Assembly: GCF_009827445.1 (NCBI RefSeq)
Contig: NZ_WTYI01000001.1
Location: forward strand, 2,370,381 to 2,434,380
Direction: 5' to 3'
From: Qipengyuania aquimaris
GTDB lineage: Bacteria; Pseudomonadota; Alphaproteobacteria; Sphingomonadales; Sphingomonadaceae
DNA: 64,000 nt
Part shown: positions 7,170 through 16,283 of the stretch, piece after piece
Position numbering within the stretch: position 1 is the stretch's first letter
Layout: every line of letters starts with the position of its first letter
Program-made: the position numbers and the translations under genes
Notes under the pieces: generated by a model
Seen by the model: only the letters and a program-made list of their open reading frames with translations
The model's database searches: none
Told to the model about the DNA's origin: nothing

Positions 7170-8630
7170 ATGCGTTTCCCGGCAGCCCTTATCGCAATTC
7201 TGGCATTGGCCGCTTGCGACAATCGCGAGGATGACGGTGTCGTCGATGTCGCATTTATCGGTGCGCCGTCCGATGCATTCGAGACCGGCCTGCGGATCGG
7301 GCCGGCAGCCCAGCACATCCGTGCCGCTACGCACCAGGGTCTGGTCAGGCTGAACTCCGACGGGCAGGTGGTGCCCGCCATTGCCGAACGCTGGATCGTC
7401 ACCGACGATGGCAAAAGCTATATCTTCAGGATTACCGAGTTCGATTTGCCGGATGGCTCACGCCTCACCGCCAATAGCGTAAGGGATTCGCTGGTTCGCA
7501 CGTTATCCCGGCTTGAGGGGACCAGCCTGGGACTGGACCTTGCCAAGGTTGCCGATGTGCGTGCGATGACCGGAAGGGTGGTCGAAATCCGCCTCAAGAG
7601 CGCGATGCCTGGCCTCTTGCAGCTGCTCGCGCAGCCCGAACTCGGGATTACCGGAGAATTCGCGCGCACGGGACCGCTGGTGGCGGCGAGATCGGACGAT
7701 GCAGTCAACCTCGAAGTTATGCCGCCCGAACAACGCGGCCTGCCGCCGCAGCAGGACTGGGAAGAAGGCTTGCGCTCTATCCGCTTCCAATCCGTGAACG
7801 CTGAAGAGGCGGCACAGGGTTTCGCGCAGAACAGGTACGACCTCATGCTTGGCGGGCGGATGCAGGACCTGCCGCTAGCATCAACCAGCACCTTTGCCCG
7901 CGCCAGCGTAAGGCTCGACTCTGCGGTCGGATTGCTTGGCTTTGACGTCATCCGCCGCGAGGGTTTTCTCGCATCGAGCGAGAACCGGGAAGCAATCGCG
8001 CTCGCCATCGATCGCGGCGCGATTGCCAGTGCGCTGAGCATCGAGGGTTGGAATGCGTCGAACCGCATCGTGCCGGACGATTTGCCCGCGACTGTCGCCC
8101 GGGCCCCGGCGCGGTGGGACGGATTGTCGCTCGACCAGCGCCGCAGCAGGGCGGCTCAGCGCGCCTCGGCGTGGACCAATGCCAACGGCCGCGCGCCCAG
8201 CGTGTCCATTGCTCTACCGGACGGCCCGGGTTCCGACATCCTGTTCGAGCGTCTGAGCGCTGACCTCGGGCAGGTCGGGATCGTGGCCGAGCGTGCCGAG
8301 AACCGCCGTTCGGCAGACCTCGTCTTGCGAGACAGGTTCGCGCGGTTCGCCGGAACCCGCTGGTTCCTGAACCAGTTCAATTGCATGGTTTCGCCGCAGG
8401 TCTGCTCGGAAGATGTCGACTTCCTCGTTTCGCTATCGGTCGATGCCCAGAGCCCCGACGAGGAGGCCTCCTACCTCATCGAAGCAGAGCAAAGTCTGAC
8501 CTCGCTAAACTACTATATTCCGCTCGGTGCGCCGATCCGTTGGGCGCAGGTGCGCTCGGATGTAGAAGGCTTCTCCGAGAACCCCTGGGCCTTCCATCCC
8601 TTGTTCCCGCTCACCCGCGCGCCCATCTAG
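7170..8630 (+). CDS. Lipoprotein peptide-binding protein (SBP_bac_5 family)
   Basis: A 486-residue periplasmic solute-binding protein of the oligopeptide/dipeptide type. The signal peptide ends in a lipobox (LALAAC, cysteine 16), predicting a lipidated protein. The body shows the family layout: an N-terminal QGLVRLNSDGQVVPAIAERW block, the LPDGSRLTANSVRDSL block, and a C-terminal SLNYYIPLGAPIRWAQV block. No permease or ATPase genes are nearby, so it either serves a transporter encoded elsewhere or has another role. It lies close upstream of the DUF4112 gene (5-base gap), likely co-transcribed. Confidence 0.85.
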   Translation: MRFPAALIAILALAACDNREDDGVVDVAFIGAPSDAFETGLRIGPAAQHIRAATHQGLVRLNSDGQVVPAIAERWIVTDDGKSYIFRITEFDLPDGSRLTANSVRDSLVRTLSRLEGTSLGLDLAKVADVRAMTGRVVEIRLKSAMPGLLQLLAQPELGITGEFARTGPLVAARSDDAVNLEVMPPEQRGLPPQQDWEEGLRSIRFQSVNAEEAAQGFAQNRYDLMLGGRMQDLPLASTSTFARASVRLDSAVGLLGFDVIRREGFLASSENREAIALAIDRGAIASALSIEGWNASNRIVPDDLPATVARAPARWDGLSLDQRRSRAAQRASAWTNANGRAPSVSIALPDGPGSDILFERLSADLGQVGIVAERAENRRSADLVLRDRFARFAGTRWFLNQFNCMVSPQVCSEDVDFLVSLSVDAQSPDEEASYLIEAEQSLTSLNYYIPLGAPIRWAQVRSDVEGFSENPWAFHPLFPLTRAPI

Positions 8631-8635
8631 GGGCA

Positions 8636-9106
8636 ATGGAAGACAATCGCCTCACTCCGATAGAGCCCTATCAGGGCGGCCAGGATCGCACCGAAAATCG
8701 CGCATATGCGCAGGGCTTCGCCTTCGATCTGCCCACCGGCAGCGATCCGCAATCGATCCGGCGCAGGGTCGAAGCGCTCGAAATGATCCTCGAACGCAGC
8801 ATGGTCTTGCCGGGCACGAACTACCGCATCGGTCTCGACACGATCGTAGGCCTCGTGCCGGTGGTGGGCGATATCATCACCGCCGCCATGGGCAGCTACA
8901 TCGTGTGGGAAGCGCGCAATCTGGGCCTGCCCAAGTGGAAGCTGTGGCACATGCTCGGCAGGGTGGGGTTCGACACGGCAGTCGGTGCGGTGCCGCTGGT
9001 GGGTGACGCCTTCGACGTGCTCTACAGGTCCAATACCAAGAACCTGCGCACGATCCGCAAGCACCTCGACAAGCACCACCCTGAAACGCGGGTCATCGAC
9101 CAGTAG
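8636..9106 (+). CDS. DUF4112 membrane protein
   Basis: 156 residues. The conserved DUF4112 core is present: GLDTIVGLVPVVGDIITAAMG and GRVGFDTAVGAVPLVGDAFDVLYRSN, two similar hydrophobic hairpins each followed by an acidic G-D turn. The function is unknown; membrane insertion is likely from the hydrophobic hairpins. The ATG at 8636 is five bases after the upstream stop. Confidence 0.85.
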   Translation: MEDNRLTPIEPYQGGQDRTENRAYAQGFAFDLPTGSDPQSIRRRVEALEMILERSMVLPGTNYRIGLDTIVGLVPVVGDIITAAMGSYIVWEARNLGLPKWKLWHMLGRVGFDTAVGAVPLVGDAFDVLYRSNTKNLRTIRKHLDKHHPETRVIDQ

Positions 9107-9157
9107 TTTCGATTGCGACCATTGCGCCTTGTGCGTCCCAGCCATAAGGCATGACGC

Positions 9158-9949
9158 ATGACGCAGGACGTAACGTATTCCAGCTATCTAGACCTCGATC
9201 GGATCCTTGCCGCGCAGCATCCTTCATCGGACGCGCATGACGAGATGCTGTTCATCATCGTCCACCAGGCCAGCGAATTGTGGCTCAAGCTGTGCCTGCA
9301 CGAGCTCTTCGCGGCGCGCGATTGCATTGTCGAAGACCGCCTGAGGCCTTCGTTCAAGATGCTGGCGCGGGTGGCGCGGGCACAGGGCCAGCTGATCCAG
9401 AGCTGGGACGTGCTCAGCACCATGACGCCGCACGATTATTCGACCATCCGTCCGCATCTCGGCGGGTCGAGCGGCTTCCAGAGCGCGCAATACCGCATGA
9501 TGGAATTCCTTCTCGGCGGGCGGAACCCGGACATGATCACCATGCATGAAGCGACGCCCGAAGTGGCGGCGGATTTGCGCGCGGAAATGGAGCGCAAGAG
9601 CATTTATGCCGAAGTCATTGCGCTCCTTGCCCGGCGCGGATTCGCTATTCCGGAAACTGTGCTTGAGCGGGATGTCGGAGCTGCGTGGGAGCATTCCTCC
9701 GAAGTCGAGAATGCTTGGGCCGAGATATACCGGTCACCCAAGGAACACTGGGACCTTTACGAACTGGCCGAAAAACTGGTCGACCTGGAGTACCATTTCC
9801 AGCGCTGGCGGTTCGGCCATCTCAAGACGGTTGAGCGGATCATCGGCTTCAAACGCGGCACTGGCGGCACGCCGGGGGTGCCCTATCTCGCCGGCGTGCT
9901 GAAAGCGGCTTTCTTCCCCGAATTGCTGAGCGTGAGGACGGCGATATGA
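9158..9949 (+). CDS. kynA: Tryptophan 2,3-dioxygenase
   Basis: A 263-residue haem enzyme opening the indole ring of L-tryptophan to N-formylkynurenine, the first step of the kynurenine pathway. H36 in FIIVHQASELWLK corresponds to the substrate-site histidine and H221 in RWRFGHLKTVERIIGFKRGTGGT to the haem ligand of the Xanthomonas enzyme; the GTGGTPGVPYL lid is intact. First gene of kynABU, with kynB overlapping by ATGA. A weak promoter-like pair lies between the DUF4112 gene and kynA, so the operon may start here. Confidence 0.96.
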   Translation: MTQDVTYSSYLDLDRILAAQHPSSDAHDEMLFIIVHQASELWLKLCLHELFAARDCIVEDRLRPSFKMLARVARAQGQLIQSWDVLSTMTPHDYSTIRPHLGGSSGFQSAQYRMMEFLLGGRNPDMITMHEATPEVAADLRAEMERKSIYAEVIALLARRGFAIPETVLERDVGAAWEHSSEVENAWAEIYRSPKEHWDLYELAEKLVDLEYHFQRWRFGHLKTVERIIGFKRGTGGTPGVPYLAGVLKAAFFPELLSVRTAI

Positions 9950-10593
9950 GTTCCTGGCGCAGCTCGCTCCGCATCTGGGATATCAGCCAGGTCCTGCGCC
10001 CCGGACTGCCGGTCTGGCCGGGCGATACCGAATTCGGTTTCGAGCGGACATGGCGGATGGAGGACGGCTCGCCGGTCAATGTCGGCAAGATGACGATGAC
10101 CACGCATTCCGGCACCCATGCCGATGCGCCGTTGCACTATTCCGCCGACGGAATGGATGCCGCGAGCATGGAGCTCGACCCCTTCATCGGGGAATGCCTT
10201 GTTGTGGATGCCCGCAGCGTTTCCGGCGAAATCGACGTCGCCGACCTTCCGCACCTCGACAGCGTGGACCGCGTGCTCTTCCGCACCTGGGACAGCTTCC
10301 CGCATGACGACTGGCGCAGCGACTGGACGCCGATTTCGGCAGAGGCGGTCGAATGGCTGGCGCTCCAGGGCGTCAAGCTGATCGGCACCGACGCGCCGAG
10401 CGTCGATCCGCAGGATTCCAAGACGATGGATGCCCACAAGGCGGTGGCGAAAAATGCCATGCGCATCCTCGAAGGTCTCGTCCTCGACGAGGTAGAGGCG
10501 GGGCGCTACGAACTCGTTGCCCTGCCGCTCAAGGTCGGAGGCGGGGATGCTGGCCTGACCCGTGCCATTTTACGAGAAATTACAGATGCTTGA
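9946..10593 (+). CDS. kynB: Kynurenine formamidase (cyclase family)
   Basis: A 215-residue metal-dependent hydrolase removing the formyl group of N-formylkynurenine. It carries the KynB/cyclase signature HSGTHADAPLHY (metal ligands H, H, D, H), plus TDAPSVDPQDS and DAHKAVAKN later. The length is normal for KynB. It lies between kynA and kynU with overlaps at both ends, which confirms the assignment over other cyclase-family members. Confidence 0.95.
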   Translation: MSSWRSSLRIWDISQVLRPGLPVWPGDTEFGFERTWRMEDGSPVNVGKMTMTTHSGTHADAPLHYSADGMDAASMELDPFIGECLVVDARSVSGEIDVADLPHLDSVDRVLFRTWDSFPHDDWRSDWTPISAEAVEWLALQGVKLIGTDAPSVDPQDSKTMDAHKAVAKNAMRILEGLVLDEVEAGRYELVALPLKVGGGDAGLTRAILREITDA

Positions 10594-11824
10594 ACGTGCG
10601 CGCAGCCTCGATGCGGCCGATCCGCTGGCGCAATTCCGCGAGCGGTTCGATGTGCCCGAGGGTGTTGTCTATCTTGACGGCAATTCCCTAGGCTGCCTCC
10701 CGCGAGCCACGCCTGCTCGGCTGGAACAGGTCGTGCGAGAGGAATGGGGCCGCGACCTCATCCGCAGTTGGAACAGCGCCGACTGGATCCATCTCCCCCA
10801 GCGTGTCGGCGGCAAGATAGCGCCGCTGATTGGCGCGCAGCCGCACGAGGTCATCGTTTGCGACAGCGTTTCGGTGAACCTTTACAAGCTGATCTCTGCG
10901 GCGCTGGCTATGCGGCCTGGACGCAAGGTCGTTCTGAGCGAGCCGGGCAACTTCCCGACCGACGTCTACATGATCGAAGGTCTTGAAAAACAAGGTCTTG
11001 CCGAGCGCCGGCTGGTGGAGAGAGGCGGCCTCATGGACGCGCTGGACGAGGATGTAGCCCTGCTGCTGCTCACCCATGCACATTACAAGACCGGCGAACT
11101 GTTCGACATGGAGGCTCTCACCCGTGCGGCGCATGAAAAGGGCGCGCTGGTGCTGTGGGACCTGTCACATTCTGGCGGCGCGCTGCCAGTATATCTTGCT
11201 GATTGCAAAGCGGATTTCGCTGTCGGGTGCGGGTACAAATATCTGAACGGAGGGCCGGGCGCCCCCGCATATGCCTTCGTCGCTGAAAAACACCACATAG
11301 CCCATGGCGTAGACGACATAGCGCTCCGCCAGCCACTTTCGGGCTGGATGGGACATGCAAAGCCATTTGCGTTCAGCGACGATTACGTTCCCGCCTCCGG
11401 GGTCGACAGCCTGCTGTGCGGCACACCCGGAATTCTCGGCCTCGCGGCGCTGGAAGTAGGCGTGGATCTCATCGACGAGATCGGGATCGAGCCGCTTTAC
11501 GCAAAATCGCAGAAGCTGTCGGAATTCTTCCGCCAGTGCCTGATCGAAAGTGGCGTGGAGTTGGAACTCGTCAGCCCGTCCGACCCGTCACAGCGCGGCA
11601 GCCAGCTCTCTTTCCGGCACGAGGAAGCCTACGCCATCTGCCAGGCCCTGATCGCGCGCGGCGTGATCGGCGATTTCCGCGATCCTGATATCCTGCGCTT
11701 CGGTTTCGCTCCGGCATATCTCCGCTTCGAGGACATCGCCGAAGCGGCACGGCATTTGTCGGAAGTGCTGGAAACCGGCGAATGGCAGCGCGCGGAATTC
11801 CAGGAGCGCGCGGCAGTTACCTGA
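10586..11824 (+). CDS. kynU: Kynureninase
   Basis: A 412-residue PLP enzyme cleaving kynurenine to anthranilate and alanine. The PLP lysine is K218 in GCGYKYLNGGPGAP; WDLSHSGGALP supplies the PLP-pyridine aspartate; YLDGNSLGCLPR is the N-terminal signature. I chose the ATG at 10586, which overlaps kynB by eight bases; a GTG at 10562 would add eight residues. With kynA and kynB it completes tryptophan to anthranilate. No anthranilate-degrading or NAD-branch genes are in the window. The gene ends 28 bases before a convergent gene. Confidence 0.95.
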   Translation: MLERARSLDAADPLAQFRERFDVPEGVVYLDGNSLGCLPRATPARLEQVVREEWGRDLIRSWNSADWIHLPQRVGGKIAPLIGAQPHEVIVCDSVSVNLYKLISAALAMRPGRKVVLSEPGNFPTDVYMIEGLEKQGLAERRLVERGGLMDALDEDVALLLLTHAHYKTGELFDMEALTRAAHEKGALVLWDLSHSGGALPVYLADCKADFAVGCGYKYLNGGPGAPAYAFVAEKHHIAHGVDDIALRQPLSGWMGHAKPFAFSDDYVPASGVDSLLCGTPGILGLAALEVGVDLIDEIGIEPLYAKSQKLSEFFRQCLIESGVELELVSPSDPSQRGSQLSFRHEEAYAICQALIARGVIGDFRDPDILRFGFAPAYLRFEDIAEAARHLSEVLETGEWQRAEFQERAAVT

Positions 11825-11851
11825 TATCCGAAACAGGGTGGTGAAGCGACA

Positions 11852-13405
11852 CTACTTCCGGAACTGTTTGAACACTTTCGGATCGACACTCGCCGCCGCA
11901 AGGACGCCGCCCCACAGCGCGCCGGGGATCCCCGGGCTCGCGACGTCCTGCCCTGACAGGTAGAGGCCCGGTATCGGCGTCCTTGCCCTCAACGCATCAG
12001 ACACGACCCTCTGCGGAGTCACATCGAGCCCGTAGAAGGCGCCATCGCGGTGGCCGGTGAAGGTTACTGTAGAGAGCGGGGTAGCCAACTCACGATAGAC
12101 GACCAGCTTCGCGAGATCGGGGAAACGGCGCTCGAATTGCCTGAACAGCGTTTCTTCTGCCCGCCGCTTGAACTCGGCATAATCGTCGCCCCTCTCACCA
12201 AAAGGCATCCCCGACCAACGCTTGACGGGCTCCCAATCGGCCCAGGTCAAGATTTGTCCGGTGTGCTGCTGGCGTGGTCCCGGATCGTGGGCCGGATCCT
12301 TCAGCGAGCCAAAGGCAATCGCGACGAAAGGAGGGTCCTCATCAGGCGCGCCTGTCCAGATCACATCCGTTTCGCCCGTTGGATAAAACCAGTGATTACT
12401 CTTGGTAGCCCCGGCAGCTTCGATATCGCCTTCAAAGCCGAGGAAGAGTGTGTAGTGCGCGATGCTCGAAGGCAGCGCACGGATTTCGGCAATCCAGTCT
12501 TCGTGTCCCGCACTCGCCGGTACAAATGCGTCGACGGTCTCGCGGGCTCCGATATCCGAAATGACGGCCTTTGCCCGGATATCCTCACCGTCGGCTGTCC
12601 GCACGCCGACTACCGCGCTCCCTTCGAATACGAGTTCTGTAACTCGCACTCCGGTTCTGACATCGCCTCCTGCCTTGGTAATGGTGGGCAGGATATGGTC
12701 TGCGAAGGCTGCGCCACCGCCCTTCGGATACCACGACCCTGCCTTCAGGTAGGATGCAGCGATCAGGGCATGCATTGCAAAGCTGGCCTTGCTCGGGCGC
12801 CCCCCGTGATCGCCCCATTGCGCTGTCAGCACTGCAGCCAGTTCGCGATCTTCGACCAGTTCGTCGACAACTTCCCTGGTTGTTCGCTTGCACCACTTTT
12901 CGATTTCGTGGCTGTTCCACCAATCCAGGATGTCACCTGCGAATTCCGGCATCGCCCGGGTCGGGAATATCTTGAGCATGGCTTCACGGCCCTTACGCAG
13001 CGCCACGGTCCAGGCTTCTATCGCTGCGGCTTCGTGCGGGAATCGATCTTTCAGGTCCCTTTCCTGCGCTTCGTAGGGCCGGGATAAGGCCAGCGGCTCC
13101 GACGAGCCGATGTGAATGACGTCGTAAACCGCCCCCAACGACACCAGTTCGATGGGCGTGTCGCATAGCCAGTCGAGTATTACGCGCTCGCGCTCTCCCG
13201 GCGCCATGTAACTGAGGTAGTGAAGCCCGACATCCCAACTGAACCCGTCGCGCTCGAAGCTATGGGTGAGGCCGCCTGGGGTCCAATGCTGTTCCAGGAT
13301 CAGCACCTTCTTCCCAACCCGGGCGAGGGCCGCACCGGCAGCCATCCCGCCAATACCGGAACCGATCACGATCGCGTCCCAATCGGCTTGTTGAATATCG
13401 GACAT
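11852..13405 (-). CDS. FAD-dependent CrtI/retinol-saturase-like oxidoreductase
   Basis: 517 residues with an N-terminal Rossmann FAD motif (VIGSGIGGMAAGAALARVGKKVLILEQH) and the C-terminal GLYLSGQDVASPGIPGALWGG block that closes the FAD site in the phytoene desaturase and all-trans-retinol 13,14-reductase group. The GGLTHSF and HYLSYM segments favour the retinol-saturase side over carotenoid CrtI. The substrate is unknown; no carotenoid genes adjoin. The start at 13405 has AGGAGG five bases upstream. A perfect FNR/FixK-type palindrome sits 130 bases upstream of the start codon. Confidence 0.82.
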   Translation of the reverse strand: MSDIQQADWDAIVIGSGIGGMAAGAALARVGKKVLILEQHWTPGGLTHSFERDGFSWDVGLHYLSYMAPGERERVILDWLCDTPIELVSLGAVYDVIHIGSSEPLALSRPYEAQERDLKDRFPHEAAAIEAWTVALRKGREAMLKIFPTRAMPEFAGDILDWWNSHEIEKWCKRTTREVVDELVEDRELAAVLTAQWGDHGGRPSKASFAMHALIAASYLKAGSWYPKGGGAAFADHILPTITKAGGDVRTGVRVTELVFEGSAVVGVRTADGEDIRAKAVISDIGARETVDAFVPASAGHEDWIAEIRALPSSIAHYTLFLGFEGDIEAAGATKSNHWFYPTGETDVIWTGAPDEDPPFVAIAFGSLKDPAHDPGPRQQHTGQILTWADWEPVKRWSGMPFGERGDDYAEFKRRAEETLFRQFERRFPDLAKLVVYRELATPLSTVTFTGHRDGAFYGLDVTPQRVVSDALRARTPIPGLYLSGQDVASPGIPGALWGGVLAAASVDPKVFKQFRK

Positions 13406-13534
13406 GATTGCCTCCTCGATGATCCGAGAAATCCCGATCCATACGACCAGGGCCGTCGCGCATGGCCGGCTCTCGCTCGACCAGTCAGGGTGCCGCGACA
13501 TCATGACAACTTACACCGATACAATCGGGCGACA

Positions 13535-13548
13535 TTGATCGAGATCAA
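13535..13548. promoter_or_regulatory. FNR/FixK-type box
   Basis: TTGATCGAGATCAA, a perfect match to TTGAT-N4-ATCAA, the binding site of Crp/Fnr-family oxygen or redox regulators in alphaproteobacteria. It lies in the 13406-13693 gap, where the only gene reading away from it nearby is the CrtI-like oxidoreductase on the minus strand. Apart from this box I see nothing else coding in the gap. Confidence 0.6.
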
Positions 13549-13693
13549 TTCCTTGGGAGGCGATCTCCCTGTGCCCTGTTCCTCGACACGGACGTGATTG
13601 CGGTGCTTCGCAATTAGATGATTGGCAGCCAATCGGGGAACCGGACCTTCTCGCGCGGGCCTGATTAGGCTTCGCAGATAGCTTAGCGGTCGG

Positions 13694-14716
13694 TCACTTC
13701 TCCGAAGCGCCCGACACCGCGCACTGGCCCTGTAGCCATTCCAGCGCCGCTTCGAGGGCATCGCCTTCGACCATCTCGTCGGGGACCAGCGGGCCTTCGA
13801 TCAGTGTGCCGTCGCGATAGGCGACCTTGCTTGAGGTAACGCCGAGGACCGCTCCGTCGCTCAGTTCGAAGGGGCGGACCGCTGTGGTGTAATTGGCCGA
13901 CCGCGCCCCGAAGCTACGGCTGCTTTCCCGTCCCGCGAAGGCGACGGCGACCATTTCTCCTGTACTGGCGGTGCGCGGACCGAACAGGACCGCAACCGGA
14001 GCCGTGGCATTGGCGAGCGCATATTGTGGTTCGCCCGAATCGACCTCGCCGCCGCCTTGGGAGGCTATTGCATCTTGCGTGCGCACCCACGCGGCCCGGC
14101 CTTCGATACCGACGAAAAAGCCGAAAGGCCCATCGCCCAATAGCGGGTCGAGCCCGTTGAGCATCGGCCACATATTGCCGCCGCCGTTTTTCCTGAGATC
14201 GATAACCCAGCCGCAGCGGGCCGAGGAGTCGAGCCCCTCCAAGGTCTGGACCAGCAGCTCGCGATATTGCGTGCCGACCTTCTCGTTTCCGCCAACAGTC
14301 GTGAGGCGGGGCAGCATGAGATAGCCGATGTCGCCGTCCAGCGCTTCGCCTTCAGGCATGGGCGGCGCGGCGGCTTCCTTGCCGGGTTGGCCGCTCGCTT
14401 GCTGGCGCGGGCGCGGGACATAGAGGTAGCCGTGATTGTCCCCCATCGCGACCACCGCTGCGCGCAAGGCGGAATGCGTGTCGCGCGGGGTTTGGGCATG
14501 TGCGGACAGTACCGTGACGGCATCGCGCATTGCATCCCAATCGACCTGCTCGCGGTTCATGTGGAATCGCTGGAGGAGATCCAGCGCGTGCTCGACATAG
14601 GCGGCGGGGGTTTCCGGCTCTGGTGGCGCAGCATCCTCCTGCGCCGCAACCGGCGTGGCGAGGGCAAGGGCGGCACAGGTCGCGGCCAGCGACAAGCAAG
14701 TCGACAGTTTGCGCAA
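13694..14716 (-). CDS. S41-type peptidase-like exported protein
   Basis: About 340 residues with a clear signal peptide (hydrophobic run ending ALATPVAAQ) and the C-terminal processing peptidase fold. WVIDLRKNGGGNMWPML and VLFGPRTASTGEMVAVAFAGR supply the strand and the nucleophilic serine region. The lysine that follows the serine in Tsp/CtpA enzymes is not obvious. There is no PDZ domain. I chose the TTG at 14716 because GGAGG is seven bases upstream; the GTG at 14722, which overlaps the stop of the HNH gene, is the alternative but lies one base from that site. Confidence 0.75.
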   Translation of the reverse strand: MRKLSTCLSLAATCAALALATPVAAQEDAAPPEPETPAAYVEHALDLLQRFHMNREQVDWDAMRDAVTVLSAHAQTPRDTHSALRAAVVAMGDNHGYLYVPRPRQQASGQPGKEAAAPPMPEGEALDGDIGYLMLPRLTTVGGNEKVGTQYRELLVQTLEGLDSSARCGWVIDLRKNGGGNMWPMLNGLDPLLGDGPFGFFVGIEGRAAWVRTQDAIASQGGGEVDSGEPQYALANATAPVAVLFGPRTASTGEMVAVAFAGRESSRSFGARSANYTTAVRPFELSDGAVLGVTSSKVAYRDGTLIEGPLVPDEMVEGDALEAALEWLQGQCAVSGASEK

Positions 14717-14718
14717 GC

Positions 14719-15327
14719 TCACGCCTCCAGCTCGATGTCCCAATAGAGCCAGTCCCGCCATGTTTCGTGCAGGTAGTTGGGCGGGAACATCTTGCCGTGC
14801 TGCTGCAATTGCCAATGCGTCGGGCGGATCGGCTCGTGATAGAGCGTCATGCCCGCCTGCTTGGGCGTGCGGCCACCCTTCTTCATGTTGCAGGGCGCGC
14901 AGGCGGTGGCGATGTTTTCCCACGTCGTCTTCCCGCCCAGGCGACGCGGCACGACATGATCGAAGGTGAGATTGTTCATGTCGCCGCAGAACTGGCAGGA
15001 AAACCGGTCGCGCAGGAACAGGTTGAAGCGCGTGAAGGCCGGGAATTCGGACGGTTTCACATATTGCTTCAGCGCGATCACGCTGGGGATCTTCATGTCG
15101 AGATTGGGCGAATGGACCTCGCGCTCGTAGGTCTCGATTACGTCCACCCGGTCGAGGAAGATCGCCTTGATCGCGGTCTGCCAGGGCCACAGGCTCAGCG
15201 GATAATAGGACAGCGGCGTGTAATCCGCGTTGAGCACGAGCGAGGGACACGATTCCAGATTTCGTGTCGGATCTTCGTCGGCGCTGCGGAAGCGAGCCGC
15301 GCGTTCGAGTAACTCAGCCTTGAACAT
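14719..15327 (-). CDS. HNH endonuclease family protein
   Basis: 202 residues with an HNH nuclease module: a CQFCGD zinc knuckle, LTFDHVVPRRLGGKTTWEN (catalytic D-H and the middle N) and a second CAPCNMKK knuckle. The N-terminal half (LVLNADYTPLSYYPLSLWPWQ) is the conserved extension found in chromosomal HNH proteins across many bacterial phyla. The biological role is unknown, and there is no restriction-modification partner here. The ATG at 15327 is chosen because upstream in-frame codons are not conserved. Confidence 0.85.
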   Translation of the reverse strand: MFKAELLERAARFRSADEDPTRNLESCPSLVLNADYTPLSYYPLSLWPWQTAIKAIFLDRVDVIETYEREVHSPNLDMKIPSVIALKQYVKPSEFPAFTRFNLFLRDRFSCQFCGDMNNLTFDHVVPRRLGGKTTWENIATACAPCNMKKGGRTPKQAGMTLYHEPIRPTHWQLQQHGKMFPPNYLHETWRDWLYWDIELEA

Positions 15328-15443
15328 CAGTCGTAGACACGTGCGCGTCCCTCCCCGATGAGGTTGAGAATGCACTTGCAAACAAAAGGGTCAAGACTGT
15401 TACAGACAGGCTATCCACAAGCTTATCCAGCGAGTCCCGTCAC

Positions 15444-16274
15444 TTGATCGTTTCCCGCTTCGCCCCAAGCCCCAATGGTTCGCTGCATCTGGGCCACGCC
15501 TACGCGGCTATCGTGGCGCACGATCTGGTGCGCGAGCGGGGCGGACGTTTCCTGCTGCGGATCGAGGATATCGACGGCGAACGCTCGCGCCACGAACTGG
15601 CCGACGAATTCCGCGCCGACCTCGAATGGCTGGGGCTGGAATGGGAAGAAGTGCCCGCGCAATCGACCCGGCTGGCGAGTTATGAAGAGACCGCGCGCGA
15701 GCTGCTGCATCGCGGCCTGCTTTACCCGTGCACCTGCACGCGTGCCGATATCCAGGCGGCCGAGCCGCGTTTCGGGCCGGAGGGCGCGATCTATCCCGGC
15801 ACCTGCAAGGGCCGCCTGCTCGATCCCGAAAAGCCTGCCGCGCTGCGGCTGGACGTGGACCGCGCGATGGCCGAAGTGGGTGAGATTTTCTGGGAGGACG
15901 AGCTTGCCGGTCTCATCATGGCCGACCCGCGCCCCTTCGGCGATGTCGTACTGGTGAGGAAGGACGCACCCGCCAGCTACCATCTTGCCATGACGCTCGA
16001 CGATGCGGCGGACGGGGTGACACTGGTCACACGCGGGCAGGACCTGTTTGCCCTCACCCATGTGCACCGGGTGCTGCAGGCGCTGCTCGACCTGCCGGTG
16101 CCCGACTGGCACCACCATCCGATCCTGGTCGACGAGACCGGGCAGAAGCTGGCCAAGCGGCGCGGATCGCCGAGCCTCGCCGATCGCCGCCTTGCGGGCG
16201 AGGACGGGCGGGAACTTGCCGACGCGCTGCGCGCTGAAGAGTTTCCAACTGGAATTTCGCTCGTCAGTACCTAG
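15444..16274 (+). CDS. gluQ: Glutamyl-Q tRNA(Asp) synthetase
   Basis: A 276-residue truncated glutamyl-tRNA synthetase paralogue that glutamylates queuosine at position 34 of tRNA(Asp). The catalytic core is present with HLGH (residues 16-19) and a KMSKS-like KLAKR near the C-terminus, and the anticodon-binding half of GltX is absent, which separates it from the true synthetase. The zinc-site cysteines CTCTR are seen in the middle. The start is a TTG at 15444. The HIG1 gene follows after nine bases. Confidence 0.92.
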   Translation: MIVSRFAPSPNGSLHLGHAYAAIVAHDLVRERGGRFLLRIEDIDGERSRHELADEFRADLEWLGLEWEEVPAQSTRLASYEETARELLHRGLLYPCTCTRADIQAAEPRFGPEGAIYPGTCKGRLLDPEKPAALRLDVDRAMAEVGEIFWEDELAGLIMADPRPFGDVVLVRKDAPASYHLAMTLDDAADGVTLVTRGQDLFALTHVHRVLQALLDLPVPDWHHHPILVDETGQKLAKRRGSPSLADRRLAGEDGRELADALRAEEFPTGISLVST

Positions 16275-16283
16275 GTAGGGCCC

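Noticed and set aside
10562..10585. Longer kynU start at GTG 10562
   Set aside because: It would lie further inside kynB without a ribosome binding site and adds residues not seen in the family.
15411..15427. DnaA-box-like CTATCCACA and TTATCCAGC, a possible replication origin
   Set aside because: Only two imperfect boxes, no A+T-rich unwinding region and no origin-linked genes nearby.
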